The position numbers were made by a program, and so were the translations under genes. Below are positions 17,202 to 26,136 of a stretch of 63,377 bases of DNA, piece by piece. How positions within the stretch are numbered: the first letter of the stretch is position 1; each line of letters begins with the position of its first letter. This stretch comes from JAJXYN01 sp964532735 (GTDB lineage: Bacteria; Patescibacteriota; Patescibacteriia; JAGPKW01). Where the stretch lies: the NCBI GenBank assembly GCA_964532735.1, contig CAZHKK010000001.1:1-63377 (forward strand). Direction: 5' to 3'. The notes beneath the pieces are model-generated. The model did no database searches. It had not been told where the DNA came from and worked only from the letters and a program-made list of their open reading frames with translations.

Positions 17202-18581
17202 TTAATCCAAAGTTGGAAGATCCATAGGAGGTTCAACCTTTTTACTTTCTACTTTTGTCATCATAGGAGCCTTAACAGAAATATTTGGAAAATGAAATAT
17301 AGAAGCAAGTTCTTCAGCGTTTAAATGATACATAACTTTACCTCTCCACATACTTCTACCCTTATAAGCTTTTATAAACAAACTTTGTCTTTTAGCAACC
17401 CTTTGTTTTACTCTAAAATATTTTGGAACACCAGTAGTAACATCCCCACTTGGAACTAAAGAAGACCCATAAGGATTATTAAATTGAGAAATTGTACCCA
17501 TTATTCCAGAAATACCTTTTGCTTTATTCATAACTTCTTTTTTTGCTATATACATAATTCTAATCTTAGACTCCATAGCTTTTTTTGAAATCTTTTTTTC
17601 CATTAATTCTATAGCAATTTTTTGATCCGGTCTTAATTTTGTAGCCCAAGCAGTTAAATCTGTTTTTTCTTCTTTTTTCATTTCAGGATCTTGTGATATG
17701 CTGGTTGTTAATATTTGACTAAACACATCTTTTACAATAACAACAAAAGGATTTAATATTTTTAATATTACATTATCTGATTTAGGCTTTTCTGGTTCTT
17801 TAACACCAATAACAGAATTTATTTCTGTTCTAACTTTTTTATACCAAGAAGAATCTCCTGGGTCATGTGGTCTTACTAAAACTTGTATACACAAATTTTC
17901 TCCCATTTTAAGTTTGCTCATAATTTCAAGAACACCTGCCAAAGGATCTTTGTATCTTGATTCTTCAGCATCTTCATCAATAAAATCAGAATAAGTTTTT
18001 AAAGGATAAAAATCTTCTTTTGGTGTTTTTAAATCCAATTCAGTTGCCCACATATCCCAATCATCAGAAGGAAAAGAATCTGGAAAACTTTGAGTATAAT
18101 CAGGTATTTCCATAATTTCAGCATCTGGATATTGAGCAAAAATAGAAGATTCAACTATATCTCTAGTTGATGCTGGACAATATATTATAAATTGTATATA
18201 TCCATCCAAACTAACTATTTCAAACCCAAATGTTTCTGCTTGAATTTTTCCTTTAAAATATTTTTCCTGTAAGTTAGCTTTTGAGTAAGTAGACATAATT
18301 TGCAAATATAAAGACTCTATACTCTTTGGAGTTTGCATATTATTTTTTGGTATATCAACAGATAAACATATTCTTTTTGTTTTTGACATAAATATACCAA
18401 TTGCCGTTCCTATATACATCTTATAAACACACCATAATAAAACAAGTAAAAACAATAAAAAACCACCGTTAATAAAAAACATCCAAAACAAAACATAAAA
18501 TGGTTTATTTAAATAATCTAAAACGGCAGTCCAATTAAAGACATAAAAAAATTGCGCTATATACTCAACGGGATTAAGCAT
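17202..18581 (-). CDS. Membrane-anchored protein of unknown function, 459 aa
   Basis: I cannot name this family. The N-terminus has two membrane helices (about residues 22-40 and 40-60), followed by a large soluble part. That part contains a ferredoxin-like looking segment (EIVSLDGYIQFIIYCPASTR, FAQYPDAEIMEIPDY), a conserved-looking acidic stretch (SDDWDMWATELDLKTPKEDF) and a C-terminal region with KYFRVKQRVAKRQSLFIKA. Proteins of this type in Patescibacteria often lie next to secretion or conjugation-type ATPases, but no ATPase motif is present here and that link is from memory. It has an extended -10 promoter upstream and a hairpin downstream. Start ATG at 18581, no SD. Confidence 0.75.
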   Translation of the reverse strand: MLNPVEYIAQFFYVFNWTAVLDYLNKPFYVLFWMFFINGGFLLFLLVLLWCVYKMYIGTAIGIFMSKTKRICLSVDIPKNNMQTPKSIESLYLQIMSTYSKANLQEKYFKGKIQAETFGFEIVSLDGYIQFIIYCPASTRDIVESSIFAQYPDAEIMEIPDYTQSFPDSFPSDDWDMWATELDLKTPKEDFYPLKTYSDFIDEDAEESRYKDPLAGVLEIMSKLKMGENLCIQVLVRPHDPGDSSWYKKVRTEINSVIGVKEPEKPKSDNVILKILNPFVVIVKDVFSQILTTSISQDPEMKKEEKTDLTAWATKLRPDQKIAIELMEKKISKKAMESKIRIMYIAKKEVMNKAKGISGIMGTISQFNNPYGSSLVPSGDVTTGVPKYFRVKQRVAKRQSLFIKAYKGRSMWRGKVMYHLNAEELASIFHFPNISVKAPMMTKVESKKVEPPMDLPTLD

Positions 18582-18642
18582 ATTTTATAATAAAAAATTA
18601 ATAATATTTAAAATATACACAATAGTAATATTTAATAGTTGT

Positions 18643-18651
18643 ATTATACCA
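18643..18651 (-). promoter_or_regulatory. Extended -10 promoter of the gene at 17202
   Basis: Reverse strand reads TGGTATAAT, with the T-tract of the upstream gene's terminator in the -35 position. The predicted leader is about 55 nt. Confidence 0.55.
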
Positions 18652-18669
18652 TCTTTTTTAATTAAATAA

Positions 18670-18690
18670 AAAAAGAACCTAAGTTCTATT
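18670..18690 (-). terminator. Weak terminator of the sigma-4/HARE-HTH gene
   Basis: Five-bp arms (AGAAC 18674-18678, GTTCT 18683-18687) with a long T-run after them on the minus strand. The stem is short. Confidence 0.45.
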
Positions 18691-18691
18691 T

Positions 18692-19834
18692 TTATTTTTT
18701 GGTTAAATCGTATTTTCCAGCAGATATTTTTTTAAATCTTTTGTCATTTGTAAGAGATAAATATATAGTAGAATCTTTAACAATTCTTTGCTTACTAACT
18801 TTTTCTAAAATATCAGATTTTGTCATAGGTCCATTATTTTCTTTAATAATTTCTTCAATAATATCAGCTACAGCTCCCTTTTTATAACCCCAAGACTTTA
18901 AAGCATATATACCTCTTCCAACAAGAACATATCTATCATCTATTATAAGCTCATTATGGACAGTAACATCTCTAGCAGGTTTTTTATCAAAACCACTTTC
19001 GTTTATTTTTTCAGTAATTTCTTTAAAATGTAATGGCTTTCCTTCTCTACTTAAAATAAGATATATTTTATCACTCATTCTTTTTGGTGAAACAGTTTTC
19101 CATGATTTTGTTCCCCACATACCAAATACATTTCTTTTTACAGAATCAGAAACATTTAAATAAGATTCTAATGTTTTTTTAAAAAAAGTATTATCATCAA
19201 TATCGGAAGTTTTATAAAGGTCTAAAACCTTTTTATCAACATTTTGAATAATTTTCTTAAAATCTAATTTTGCAAATATATCATCAATATGTAAAGGCTC
19301 TTTAATATCTTCAAGAACATCAACGACATCTTTTATTGTTTTGTCTAACAAATTAGAAGCAAAACCTTTCAATTGATAAAAAATCTTACTTCCATCTTTA
19401 GTTTTTTGTTGAATTAAATCCTCAATTAAAACTTTTGATAATAAAAATTCAACAAAACTCTTTTCATTGTCATTTAATCCATTAAAAAATTTATCAATTA
19501 AAAAATATTCTTCTACTATTCCACCATATTCTTTAACAAATTTAATAATAGAATCTCTCAATTCTTTTAATTTTTCATTTTTTTGATTTAAACTAACTAT
19601 TTTTTTTACTATAGTTCCTTCTATTTGTCTTATCCTTTCTCTTGTTACGCCATAATTTTTACCAATTTCTTCAAGAGTATGTTTTCTTTCAAATATTCCA
19701 AATCTTTTCTTTGTAATATCTATTTCTTGTTCTGATAAATAAGAAAAAATATCCTTCATCAAAGAAGACACTTTAGAATTACTTTCTTTATTCAAATCAA
19801 CATTATCAAGTTGTGTTGTATTATTTTTCTTCAT
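18692..19834 (-). CDS. Transcription factor with sigma-70 region 4 and HARE-HTH domains
   Basis: The N-terminal part (about residues 25-80) is a sigma-70 region 4: TKKRFGIFERKHTLEEIG followed by the helix-turn-helix NYGVTRERIRQIEGTIVKKI, as in primary sigma factors. Regions 2 and 3 are missing, so it cannot act as a sigma factor alone. The middle (about 100-240) is helical and unassigned. The C-terminal third contains a HARE-HTH-type winged helix (KPLHFKEITEKINESGF, DDRYVLVGRGIYALKSWGY) and a second similar unit (NGPMTKSDILEKVSKQ). HARE-HTH is also found in RNA polymerase delta subunits, so a role in modulating RNA polymerase is likely (inference). It has its own promoter (TTGACT 19921-19926, 17 bp, TATTTT 19898-19903). 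Confidence 0.82.
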   Translation of the reverse strand: MKKNNTTQLDNVDLNKESNSKVSSLMKDIFSYLSEQEIDITKKRFGIFERKHTLEEIGKNYGVTRERIRQIEGTIVKKIVSLNQKNEKLKELRDSIIKFVKEYGGIVEEYFLIDKFFNGLNDNEKSFVEFLLSKVLIEDLIQQKTKDGSKIFYQLKGFASNLLDKTIKDVVDVLEDIKEPLHIDDIFAKLDFKKIIQNVDKKVLDLYKTSDIDDNTFFKKTLESYLNVSDSVKRNVFGMWGTKSWKTVSPKRMSDKIYLILSREGKPLHFKEITEKINESGFDKKPARDVTVHNELIIDDRYVLVGRGIYALKSWGYKKGAVADIIEEIIKENNGPMTKSDILEKVSKQRIVKDSTIYLSLTNDKRFKKISAGKYDLTKK

Positions 19835-19897
19835 ATATTAAATAAATTTTCCAATTTTCACAAATAAGATATAACAAGCGGAAAATTTGTTTCTATT

Positions 19898-19926
19898 AAA
19901 ATAACACTTTTTTTATAAATAGTCAA
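19898..19926 (-). promoter_or_regulatory. Promoter of the sigma-4/HARE-HTH gene
   Basis: Reverse strand: TTGACT (19921-19926), 17-bp spacer, TATTTT (19898-19903) with an upstream TGT. The leader is about 57 nt. Confidence 0.6.
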
Positions 19927-19957
19927 TAGTATTGTATAATATATATTATTTACATTA

Positions 19958-20497
19958 CTACTCAGATTTTTTCAAAAAAATCAAAGACAATACAGACAAT
20001 AAAATCCAAGAAAAAACAGAATATGAATTTATAAAAATTATTTTTATAACACCTCCAAAAACATTTAAAAAATCTGGCGACAATAAGCTTAAAGACAAAG
20101 ATATCAATAATCCTGTATGAATAATACTATAAAGTAAAACATGCCACCAAGATGATGCATAATTTGAGACTGAAGACAAAATAGATTTTTTTGTAACAAT
20201 AAAAAAGAACAATAATAAAAATATTATAAACGATATTAACCTAAAAATAGAAAATTGAGCTTCTGTCAAATTTTTAATAATACTAGACAAAAAATCTAAA
20301 TTTATAGTTAATAAATAAGAAAAAAATATAACAATTATAAGATTTATAATTTTATCTCTCCCTAAAAAAATACCATACAAAAAAGCAAAAGTAATAAAAA
20401 ATAAAATTAAAAAAACATCCCATGTAGGATTGGTAAAATTAACCCTATTCAAAACCATAGAAGCATTATTTACTAAATTAACAGAAATAGTAAACAT
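19958..20497 (-). CDS. Hypothetical polytopic membrane protein, 179 aa
   Basis: About five or six hydrophobic helices (roughly residues 28-46, 50-72, 84-103, 116-138, 142-160, 158-174) with very short loops, including a FLGRDKI loop and SSWWHVLLYSIIHTG. No known motif; I do not recognise the family. It follows the epimerase gene by 24 bp on the same strand, so it may belong to a surface-polymer operon, but nothing in the sequence proves this. The stop codon is TAG. Confidence 0.65.
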   Translation of the reverse strand: MFTISVNLVNNASMVLNRVNFTNPTWDVFLILFFITFAFLYGIFLGRDKIINLIIVIFFSYLLTINLDFLSSIIKNLTEAQFSIFRLISFIIFLLLFFFIVTKKSILSSVSNYASSWWHVLLYSIIHTGLLISLSLSLLSPDFLNVFGGVIKIIFINSYSVFSWILLSVLSLIFLKKSE

Positions 20498-20521
20498 ATA
20501 GATTTTTATAATTAATTAAAT

Positions 20522-21616
20522 CTATTCTTTGAATATCATACTAAATATACTAGATTTATTTTTTTTTAATACATCCTTTGAAATTTCTACTTCATCAGAT
20601 CCTTCATCTTTAAACATATCACTAGCATTAAAACTATTTTTTGCAGCCTTCATATAATCAACAGTATCTCTTAAAGCATCCTCTAAAAGAGTTAAAGGAA
20701 ACCAACCAAATTTTTCTTTTACCAAATCTATATTTGGAATAATTTTTTTCTTTCCATTATATTTATATTCAACAATAGAATTAGATGAAACTATTTTTTT
20801 TATAGTATCAACAACTTCTGAAATTTTAATAGCTTCTGGATTACCTATATTATAAGGTCCAAATTTTCCATTTTCCATAATTAGAATAATACTTTCTACC
20901 AAATCTTTTACATAACAAAAAGAAGCATGTTCATCTTTTGAATATTCAACAACAATATCTTCATCATTTACGGCTTTAATAATAACGTCAGCAATAAAAA
21001 CTCCACTATCTAGTCTCATTCTTGGACCATAAGTAGGAAATATTCTAGCTATTTTTATATCTAAATTTTTGTATTTATTATAAACATAACAAACTGTTTC
21101 GGCAAATCTCTTTCCTTCATCATAAGATGCAGATTCTGATAAATTATTTGCTCTACCAATATAAGATTCATCAATTAAATAATCATTATCGTCTGGTAAA
21201 CCATAAACAGATGCAGAAGATGCAAAAAATACTTTAGAATTATATTTTTCAGCAATATCAAGTAATGTTTTTGTAGAATGAGAGTTAGCAAAAACAGTAT
21301 CAAAAGCAAGTTTTGTAGAATCTTTAGAAGAAGTTGGACAAGCTAAATGATATATTTCAGAAACTCCATAAAATTCAACTTTAAATTTTTTAGCTTCTCT
21401 ATGATCCTCCAAATTTAAAGGTTTTGAAAGATCATGATTTATAAATTCAAAATTAGTAGATTGTAAAAGATGATCAATATTTTTTTGACTTCCTGTAGAA
21501 AAATTATCTATACACAATACATTATTACCTCTTTTTACAAGTTCTTCACATAAATTAGATCCTATAAAACCAGCTCCACCAGCTACTATTATATTTTTTG
21601 TTTTAATATTAGACAT
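20522..21616 (-). CDS. NAD-dependent epimerase/dehydratase, UDP-glucuronate decarboxylase-like
   Basis: Extended short-chain dehydrogenase. The N-terminal Rossmann motif is IIVAGGAGFIGSNLCEEL, followed by the nucleotide-sugar segments VLCIDNFSTGSQKNI and EIYHLACPTSSKDS. The catalytic set is FASSASVYG with SASYDEGKRFAET (Y-x-x-x-K). The YDEGKRxAE form and the HLACP segment are typical of UDP-xylose synthase (UXS), so decarboxylation of UDP-glucuronate is the best guess; a plain 4-epimerase is the alternative. The last 35 residues (GSDEVEISKDVLKKNKSSIF) are an extra charged tail. It probably supplies sugars for a surface polymer. It lies 14 bp after the subtilase gene on the same strand. Confidence 0.82.
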   Translation of the reverse strand: MSNIKTKNIIVAGGAGFIGSNLCEELVKRGNNVLCIDNFSTGSQKNIDHLLQSTNFEFINHDLSKPLNLEDHREAKKFKVEFYGVSEIYHLACPTSSKDSTKLAFDTVFANSHSTKTLLDIAEKYNSKVFFASSASVYGLPDDNDYLIDESYIGRANNLSESASYDEGKRFAETVCYVYNKYKNLDIKIARIFPTYGPRMRLDSGVFIADVIIKAVNDEDIVVEYSKDEHASFCYVKDLVESIILIMENGKFGPYNIGNPEAIKISEVVDTIKKIVSSNSIVEYKYNGKKKIIPNIDLVKEKFGWFPLTLLEDALRDTVDYMKAAKNSFNASDMFKDEGSDEVEISKDVLKKNKSSIFSMIFKE

Positions 21617-21630
21617 ATTTTTTTAATTAA

Positions 21631-23640
21631 TTATTGTTCTATTACAAAATTTACACCCCCAAACGATTTTTTATTATAAGCATAAAATTCACTAGTAATA
21701 CCACCATTTAAATCAAAAACTCTTATTTGAGGTTCTCCATGTTTCTTTGGGGATATAACCATTCTATATTTTGGAAAATCAGATGAATAAAAACCAGATA
21801 TATTTATAGCATATTTTACACTTTGATCATTTACAACAAACTGTTTTATAAAATTACCATCTTTATCAAGTATTCTAATATATGGTTTATTGTTATAAAT
21901 AACTGAAGTGACAATTTCTTGTTTTCCGTCTAAATCATAATCCAAACAACCAACGGAAACGCCATTTTTATAATTTTTATCAAAAGCTAAAAATTCCTTA
22001 ATAAAATTTCCTTTATCGTCAAATATCTTAATAGTAGAATCACCCAAAGAAACCATAGAAGTTATTATATTAAAATTTTCTTCTCCATCTAAATTACAAG
22101 AAACTACATTAACACCTCCATTAAATTTTTCACCATATGGATAAAAAGAAGATTTTAAATTACCATTTCCATCAAATATTTTTACATTAGAGCCATTTGC
22201 TGCTTGAGAAACAACAATGTCTGAACCAGAAAATGGAGTAAAATTTTTAACAATAGCAACATTTACACCACTTGTATATTTTTTATCAAAAACAAAAAAT
22301 TCTTTTTTTAAACTTCCAGATTTATTAAATATTCTCAAATGTGGCCCACCAGAAGAAGCTGGAGTTGTAATTATATATTTATTGCCATTTCCAAAAACAT
22401 CTCCATAAGCAACATTTACACCTCCTCTAAAATTTTTATCATACACGAAAAAACTATTTTCTTCATAACCATCATCATGTAAAACCTTAACCATTGGATA
22501 ATCTCCAATTCCAGATCCTGTTATTATATTAAAATATTTTTCTTTTTCTTTAGATTTAGAAATAGCAAGCTTTACAGCCTCGTAAACATTGATTTTCTTT
22601 CCTAAAGACTTATCTAACAATTCTGTTCCTGTTGAAACAATAATGTCTTTAACTTGTTGTGGAGTAAAATTATTATTTATGGATTTTATAATAGCAGCTG
22701 TAGCACTTACTATAGGAGTAGCAACAGAAGTTCCAGACCAATATCCATTGTAATGTTTATTATAATCAGAATTTTGAGGATAATAAACAGTTGTGCTATA
22801 TACACCAACACCAGGAGCAGAAATATCAACACAGTTAGATCCATAATTTGCAAAAATAGCTCTTTCATTGTTTTTATTAATAGCAGAAACACCTATTACA
22901 ACAACACCATTATCATCGTTAGAGCAAACAGGATAAAGAGGTTTTTTATTTAAATCAATACCACCTTTTTCTATATTATTTCCAGAGGCAACAACAAAAA
23001 CAACTCCATGATCTACTGCATTTTTTATTGTTTTTTTAAGAGCTTCATTATTAGAATCACCAACAAAACTCATATTTATAACAGAAGCTCCATTATTTAC
23101 TGCATAATTTATAGCTTTTATAACATTATCAATATTTCCACCGCCATTAGAATTTAAAACTTTTAATGGCATTATTTTTGTATTATACGCAATACCAGCA
23201 ATACCTTCTTGATTATTAGCAACAGCTGAAATAATGCCAGAAATAACAGTTCCATGATTAACACCCTCAAGAGAACAAGTTCCTTCAGTCTTACAACTTA
23301 TATCTATTTTCGGAATAACATTATTATTATTTTCAACAAAATTCCAACCATAGATGTCATTTGGATACTCATCTTTTTCTTCATAATTAGGATTTGTCCA
23401 TATATTATCTTTTAAATCAGGGTGATTAACATCAACCCCAGAATCTAAAACAGCAACAATAATATCCGAAGAACCACCAGTTATACCCCATGCATCATAA
23501 ACATTAGAACTATCTAAATACCACGATCCATTTTTGTTTGGATCTTTATTTGGATCAAAAGGATCATCTGTAAAATACGCAAAAACTGAATTAGATAAAA
23601 AAATAGAGAATATGACAAAAACAAAAACAAATTTTTTCAT
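21631..23640 (-). CDS. Secreted subtilisin-like protease with C-terminal FG-GAP-like repeats
   Basis: S8 family serine protease, exported (signal peptide 1-21, SNSVFA/Y). Catalytic residues are D66 (AVLDSGVDVNHPDL), H129 (GVNHGTVISGII), oxyanion N221 (VASGNN) and S305 (SGTSVATPIVSA). There is no clear I9 prodomain between the signal peptide and the catalytic domain. From about residue 375 to the end are six repeats of about 48 residues with the pattern KIFDGNGNLKSSFYPYG..F.GGVNV, a FG-GAP/VCBS-like propeller-type unit common in Patescibacteria surface proteins. The enzyme may process surface proteins or degrade host or neighbour protein (inference). No sorting signal or C-terminal anchor is visible. 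Confidence 0.92.
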   Translation of the reverse strand: MKKFVFVFVIFSIFLSNSVFAYFTDDPFDPNKDPNKNGSWYLDSSNVYDAWGITGGSSDIIVAVLDSGVDVNHPDLKDNIWTNPNYEEKDEYPNDIYGWNFVENNNNVIPKIDISCKTEGTCSLEGVNHGTVISGIISAVANNQEGIAGIAYNTKIMPLKVLNSNGGGNIDNVIKAINYAVNNGASVINMSFVGDSNNEALKKTIKNAVDHGVVFVVASGNNIEKGGIDLNKKPLYPVCSNDDNGVVVIGVSAINKNNERAIFANYGSNCVDISAPGVGVYSTTVYYPQNSDYNKHYNGYWSGTSVATPIVSATAAIIKSINNNFTPQQVKDIIVSTGTELLDKSLGKKINVYEAVKLAISKSKEKEKYFNIITGSGIGDYPMVKVLHDDGYEENSFFVYDKNFRGGVNVAYGDVFGNGNKYIITTPASSGGPHLRIFNKSGSLKKEFFVFDKKYTSGVNVAIVKNFTPFSGSDIVVSQAANGSNVKIFDGNGNLKSSFYPYGEKFNGGVNVVSCNLDGEENFNIITSMVSLGDSTIKIFDDKGNFIKEFLAFDKNYKNGVSVGCLDYDLDGKQEIVTSVIYNNKPYIRILDKDGNFIKQFVVNDQSVKYAINISGFYSSDFPKYRMVISPKKHGEPQIRVFDLNGGITSEFYAYNKKSFGGVNFVIEQ

Positions 23641-23714
23641 AATTTAATTAAACTTTTTAAAAACACTTTCAAGTAAATTATATCATAAAAATACAACAAT
23701 TAACCAGTGCTTAA

Positions 23715-24908
23715 CTATGTAAAAACCTCACAAATAAATATAATATATTTCATTATTAAAATAGAAAAAAAACATGTCAACTTTGGAATAAAAATAGAAA
23801 TAATTCCTAACAACATTAAAAACGGTATATATTCCAAAACAAGAAGATTAACAATAATAGAAAGCAAATTAAATGAATTAAAATTAATAAAAATAACAGG
23901 ACTAGTAAAGATAAATGCTGAAATTGTTGTTGAAAAAGATTCTTTTATGTTTAATAAATTTGGTATATAAAATAAAATTTTATCTAAAATTGGTTTAAAA
24001 AATATAATACCAAAAGTGGCTAAAAAAGACAATTGAAAACCTACATCATAAATCAAGATTAAGGGTTTAAATAAAACCATTAAAAAACCTGTAAAAAATA
24101 AAACCCCTAGACCATTTGATAATCTACCAAAATTAATAGCAATCAAAGAACAAATACTCATTATAGAAGCCCTAATAACAGAACTAGTTGCGCCAGTAAA
24201 AAAAGTAAACATTATTAAAAAAAATAAAATGAAATAAAAAGCTCTGAATCTATTTATTCCTATATTTATAAATAAAAAATATAAAATAGAAACTATTATA
24301 GAAATATTATAACCAGAAACTGCAGTAATGTGAGATATTCCAGCATTAGAAAATAAATTTGATAAATTCTTATTTAAATAATTCCCACCGAATAGAATTC
24401 CAAAAATTAAACCATCATAAAAATCTCCATATATTTCAGTCATTCTATTCTTTAAAAAATATCTTATCTCTAATAAATAATAATAAAAATTTTTTTTAGA
24501 TTTTTTTTCTAATATTTCAATATTTTTTAAATCACACACAGAATAAATATTTTTTAGTTGAAGATATTTAACATAATCAAAACTAGAAGAATTATAATTT
24601 TTTGGAAAAGACAATTTACAATCAACATAGACTAAATCACCATAGAATAAATTTTCCTTTACATAAGAAGATACTAATATGTTTAAGTTTCCTTTTCGAT
24701 TACCTTTTTTTCTAAAAACAAACTCCATTTTATTATTTTTTTCTATAACCTCAGAAACTACATAACCTTCTATTTTTTGTCTTGTTTCATTCAAAAAACA
24801 AATATTTTCTGAATTATTACAATCAATAAAATTAAAATTTTTATTAGATGTTATAAATCCAATAACAATAAAAAAAATGATAATAAAAAAAATAAATATT
24901 TTAGACAT
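23715..24908 (-). CDS. comEC: ComEC/Rec2-like DNA-uptake channel without the C-terminal nuclease domain
   Basis: Membrane channel family that carries single-stranded DNA across the inner membrane during natural transformation. The 397 residues comprise an N-terminal helix, an extracytoplasmic OB-like DUF4131 domain (about 30-130, with a pair of Cys in DCNNSENICF and another in VDCKLSF and SVCDLKN) and the competence domain with the hallmark GISHITAVSGYNISIIVSI and FFTGATSSVIRASIMSI. The metallo-beta-lactamase-like domain of long ComEC is absent; the gene ends with TAG after the last helices. Upstream is a prfB unit with its own terminator. Confidence 0.9.
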   Translation of the reverse strand: MSKIFIFFIIIFFIVIGFITSNKNFNFIDCNNSENICFLNETRQKIEGYVVSEVIEKNNKMEFVFRKKGNRKGNLNILVSSYVKENLFYGDLVYVDCKLSFPKNYNSSSFDYVKYLQLKNIYSVCDLKNIEILEKKSKKNFYYYLLEIRYFLKNRMTEIYGDFYDGLIFGILFGGNYLNKNLSNLFSNAGISHITAVSGYNISIIVSILYFLFINIGINRFRAFYFILFFLIMFTFFTGATSSVIRASIMSICSLIAINFGRLSNGLGVLFFTGFLMVLFKPLILIYDVGFQLSFLATFGIIFFKPILDKILFYIPNLLNIKESFSTTISAFIFTSPVIFINFNSFNLLSIIVNLLVLEYIPFLMLLGIISIFIPKLTCFFSILIMKYIIFICEVFT

Positions 24909-24976
24909 AATTTGTTTATAACAATATTAATACATATGTTAAAAAACAAAATTAAAAAATAAATTAATTTAATATT

Positions 24977-25009
24977 AAAAAAAAATATTCTACCCGAAAG
25001 TAAAACATT
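24977..25009 (-). terminator. Intrinsic terminator of prfB
   Basis: Ten-bp arms (24984-24993 and 25000-25009, with G-U pairs) with a six-base loop (TTTCGG on the minus strand) and a T9 tail on that strand. Confidence 0.8.
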
Positions 25010-25026
25010 TTTTTATTTGTGTATAA

Positions 25027-26130
25027 CTATTTTTTTGCTTCAAATCTTAAATAAGATTCTATAAATTTTTCAATATTACCATCCATAATATTTTCAATAT
25101 CAGAAGTTTCATAATCACTTCTATGATCACGAACTTGTTTATAAGGATGAAAAACATAAGTTCTAATTTGAGAACCCCATTCAATACTTTTATAATCTCC
25201 TTTTAATTGGTTTTTTTCATCCAATAATTCTTTTTGTTTTAATTCTAATAATTTAGATTTCAAAACCTTTATTGCTGTTTCTTTGTTTTGGGTTTGATTT
25301 CTTTCGTTTTGACAAGATGCAGATACGCCCGTAGGAAGATGAACAACTCTAACTGCAGAATATGTAGTATTTACAGACTGTCCTCCTGCACCAGAAGAAC
25401 AAAAAGTATCAATTCTAATATCTTCATCTTTTAATTCTATTTCTTTTATATCATCTAACTCCGGCAAAATTTCAACAGAAACAAAAGAAGTATGTCTTGC
25501 ATGATCAGCATCAAAAGGTGATATTCTAATAACTCTATGAACACCATATTCACTTCTCAAATATCCATAAACATATTCCCCTTCTATCAAAATAGTAACA
25601 CTTTTAAAACCAACCTCCCCACCTTTTGTTTCGTCAATAATAATAGCTTTAAACCCTTTTTTTTCACAAAATCTCAAATACATTCTAAGCAACATTGAAG
25701 CAAAATCTTGTGCATCATCACCTCCAGCACCAGCATGAATAGATAATATAACATTAGAATTATCATATTTATTATTAAATAAAACAAAAAATTCTTCTTT
25801 TTCAAAACTTTCTAAAAGTTTATAATAAGTATTTTGTATATCTTCTAATAAGTTTACATCTTTATTTGCAATATCATCAACAGCAATTTCTCTTAAATTA
25901 TCAATATCAAAAATCAAACTATCCCAAAAATTAACACTATCCTTTAAAAAAGCTATTTTTTTTGAAACAGATTGTGCATTAACAACATTATTCCAAAAAT
26001 CTTCTTCCTGAATTTCGGCTTCTAATATTTTTATTTTTATTCTTTTATTTTCTATATCCAAAATACGCATTGCACTATCAATGCGTATTTTTAAATCATC
26101 TATATTTTGTATTAAATCTTTTAAATCCAT
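25027..26130 (-). CDS. prfB: Peptide chain release factor 2
   Basis: Releases nascent peptide at UGA and UAA stop codons. The 367-residue protein has the catalytic GGQ (CSSGAGGQSVNTTYSAVR) and the RF2-specific anticodon tripeptide SPF (RISPFDADHARHTSF). It reads as one continuous frame from the ATG, so the programmed +1 frameshift known from many prfB genes is absent. The presence of RF2 shows that UGA still acts as a stop, which argues against a code-25 lineage. It is 6 bp after the HtrA gene, with a terminator behind it. Confidence 0.96.
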   Translation of the reverse strand: MDLKDLIQNIDDLKIRIDSAMRILDIENKRIKIKILEAEIQEEDFWNNVVNAQSVSKKIAFLKDSVNFWDSLIFDIDNLREIAVDDIANKDVNLLEDIQNTYYKLLESFEKEEFFVLFNNKYDNSNVILSIHAGAGGDDAQDFASMLLRMYLRFCEKKGFKAIIIDETKGGEVGFKSVTILIEGEYVYGYLRSEYGVHRVIRISPFDADHARHTSFVSVEILPELDDIKEIELKDEDIRIDTFCSSGAGGQSVNTTYSAVRVVHLPTGVSASCQNERNQTQNKETAIKVLKSKLLELKQKELLDEKNQLKGDYKSIEWGSQIRTYVFHPYKQVRDHRSDYETSDIENIMDGNIEKFIESYLRFEAKK

Positions 26131-26136
26131 TAATAT

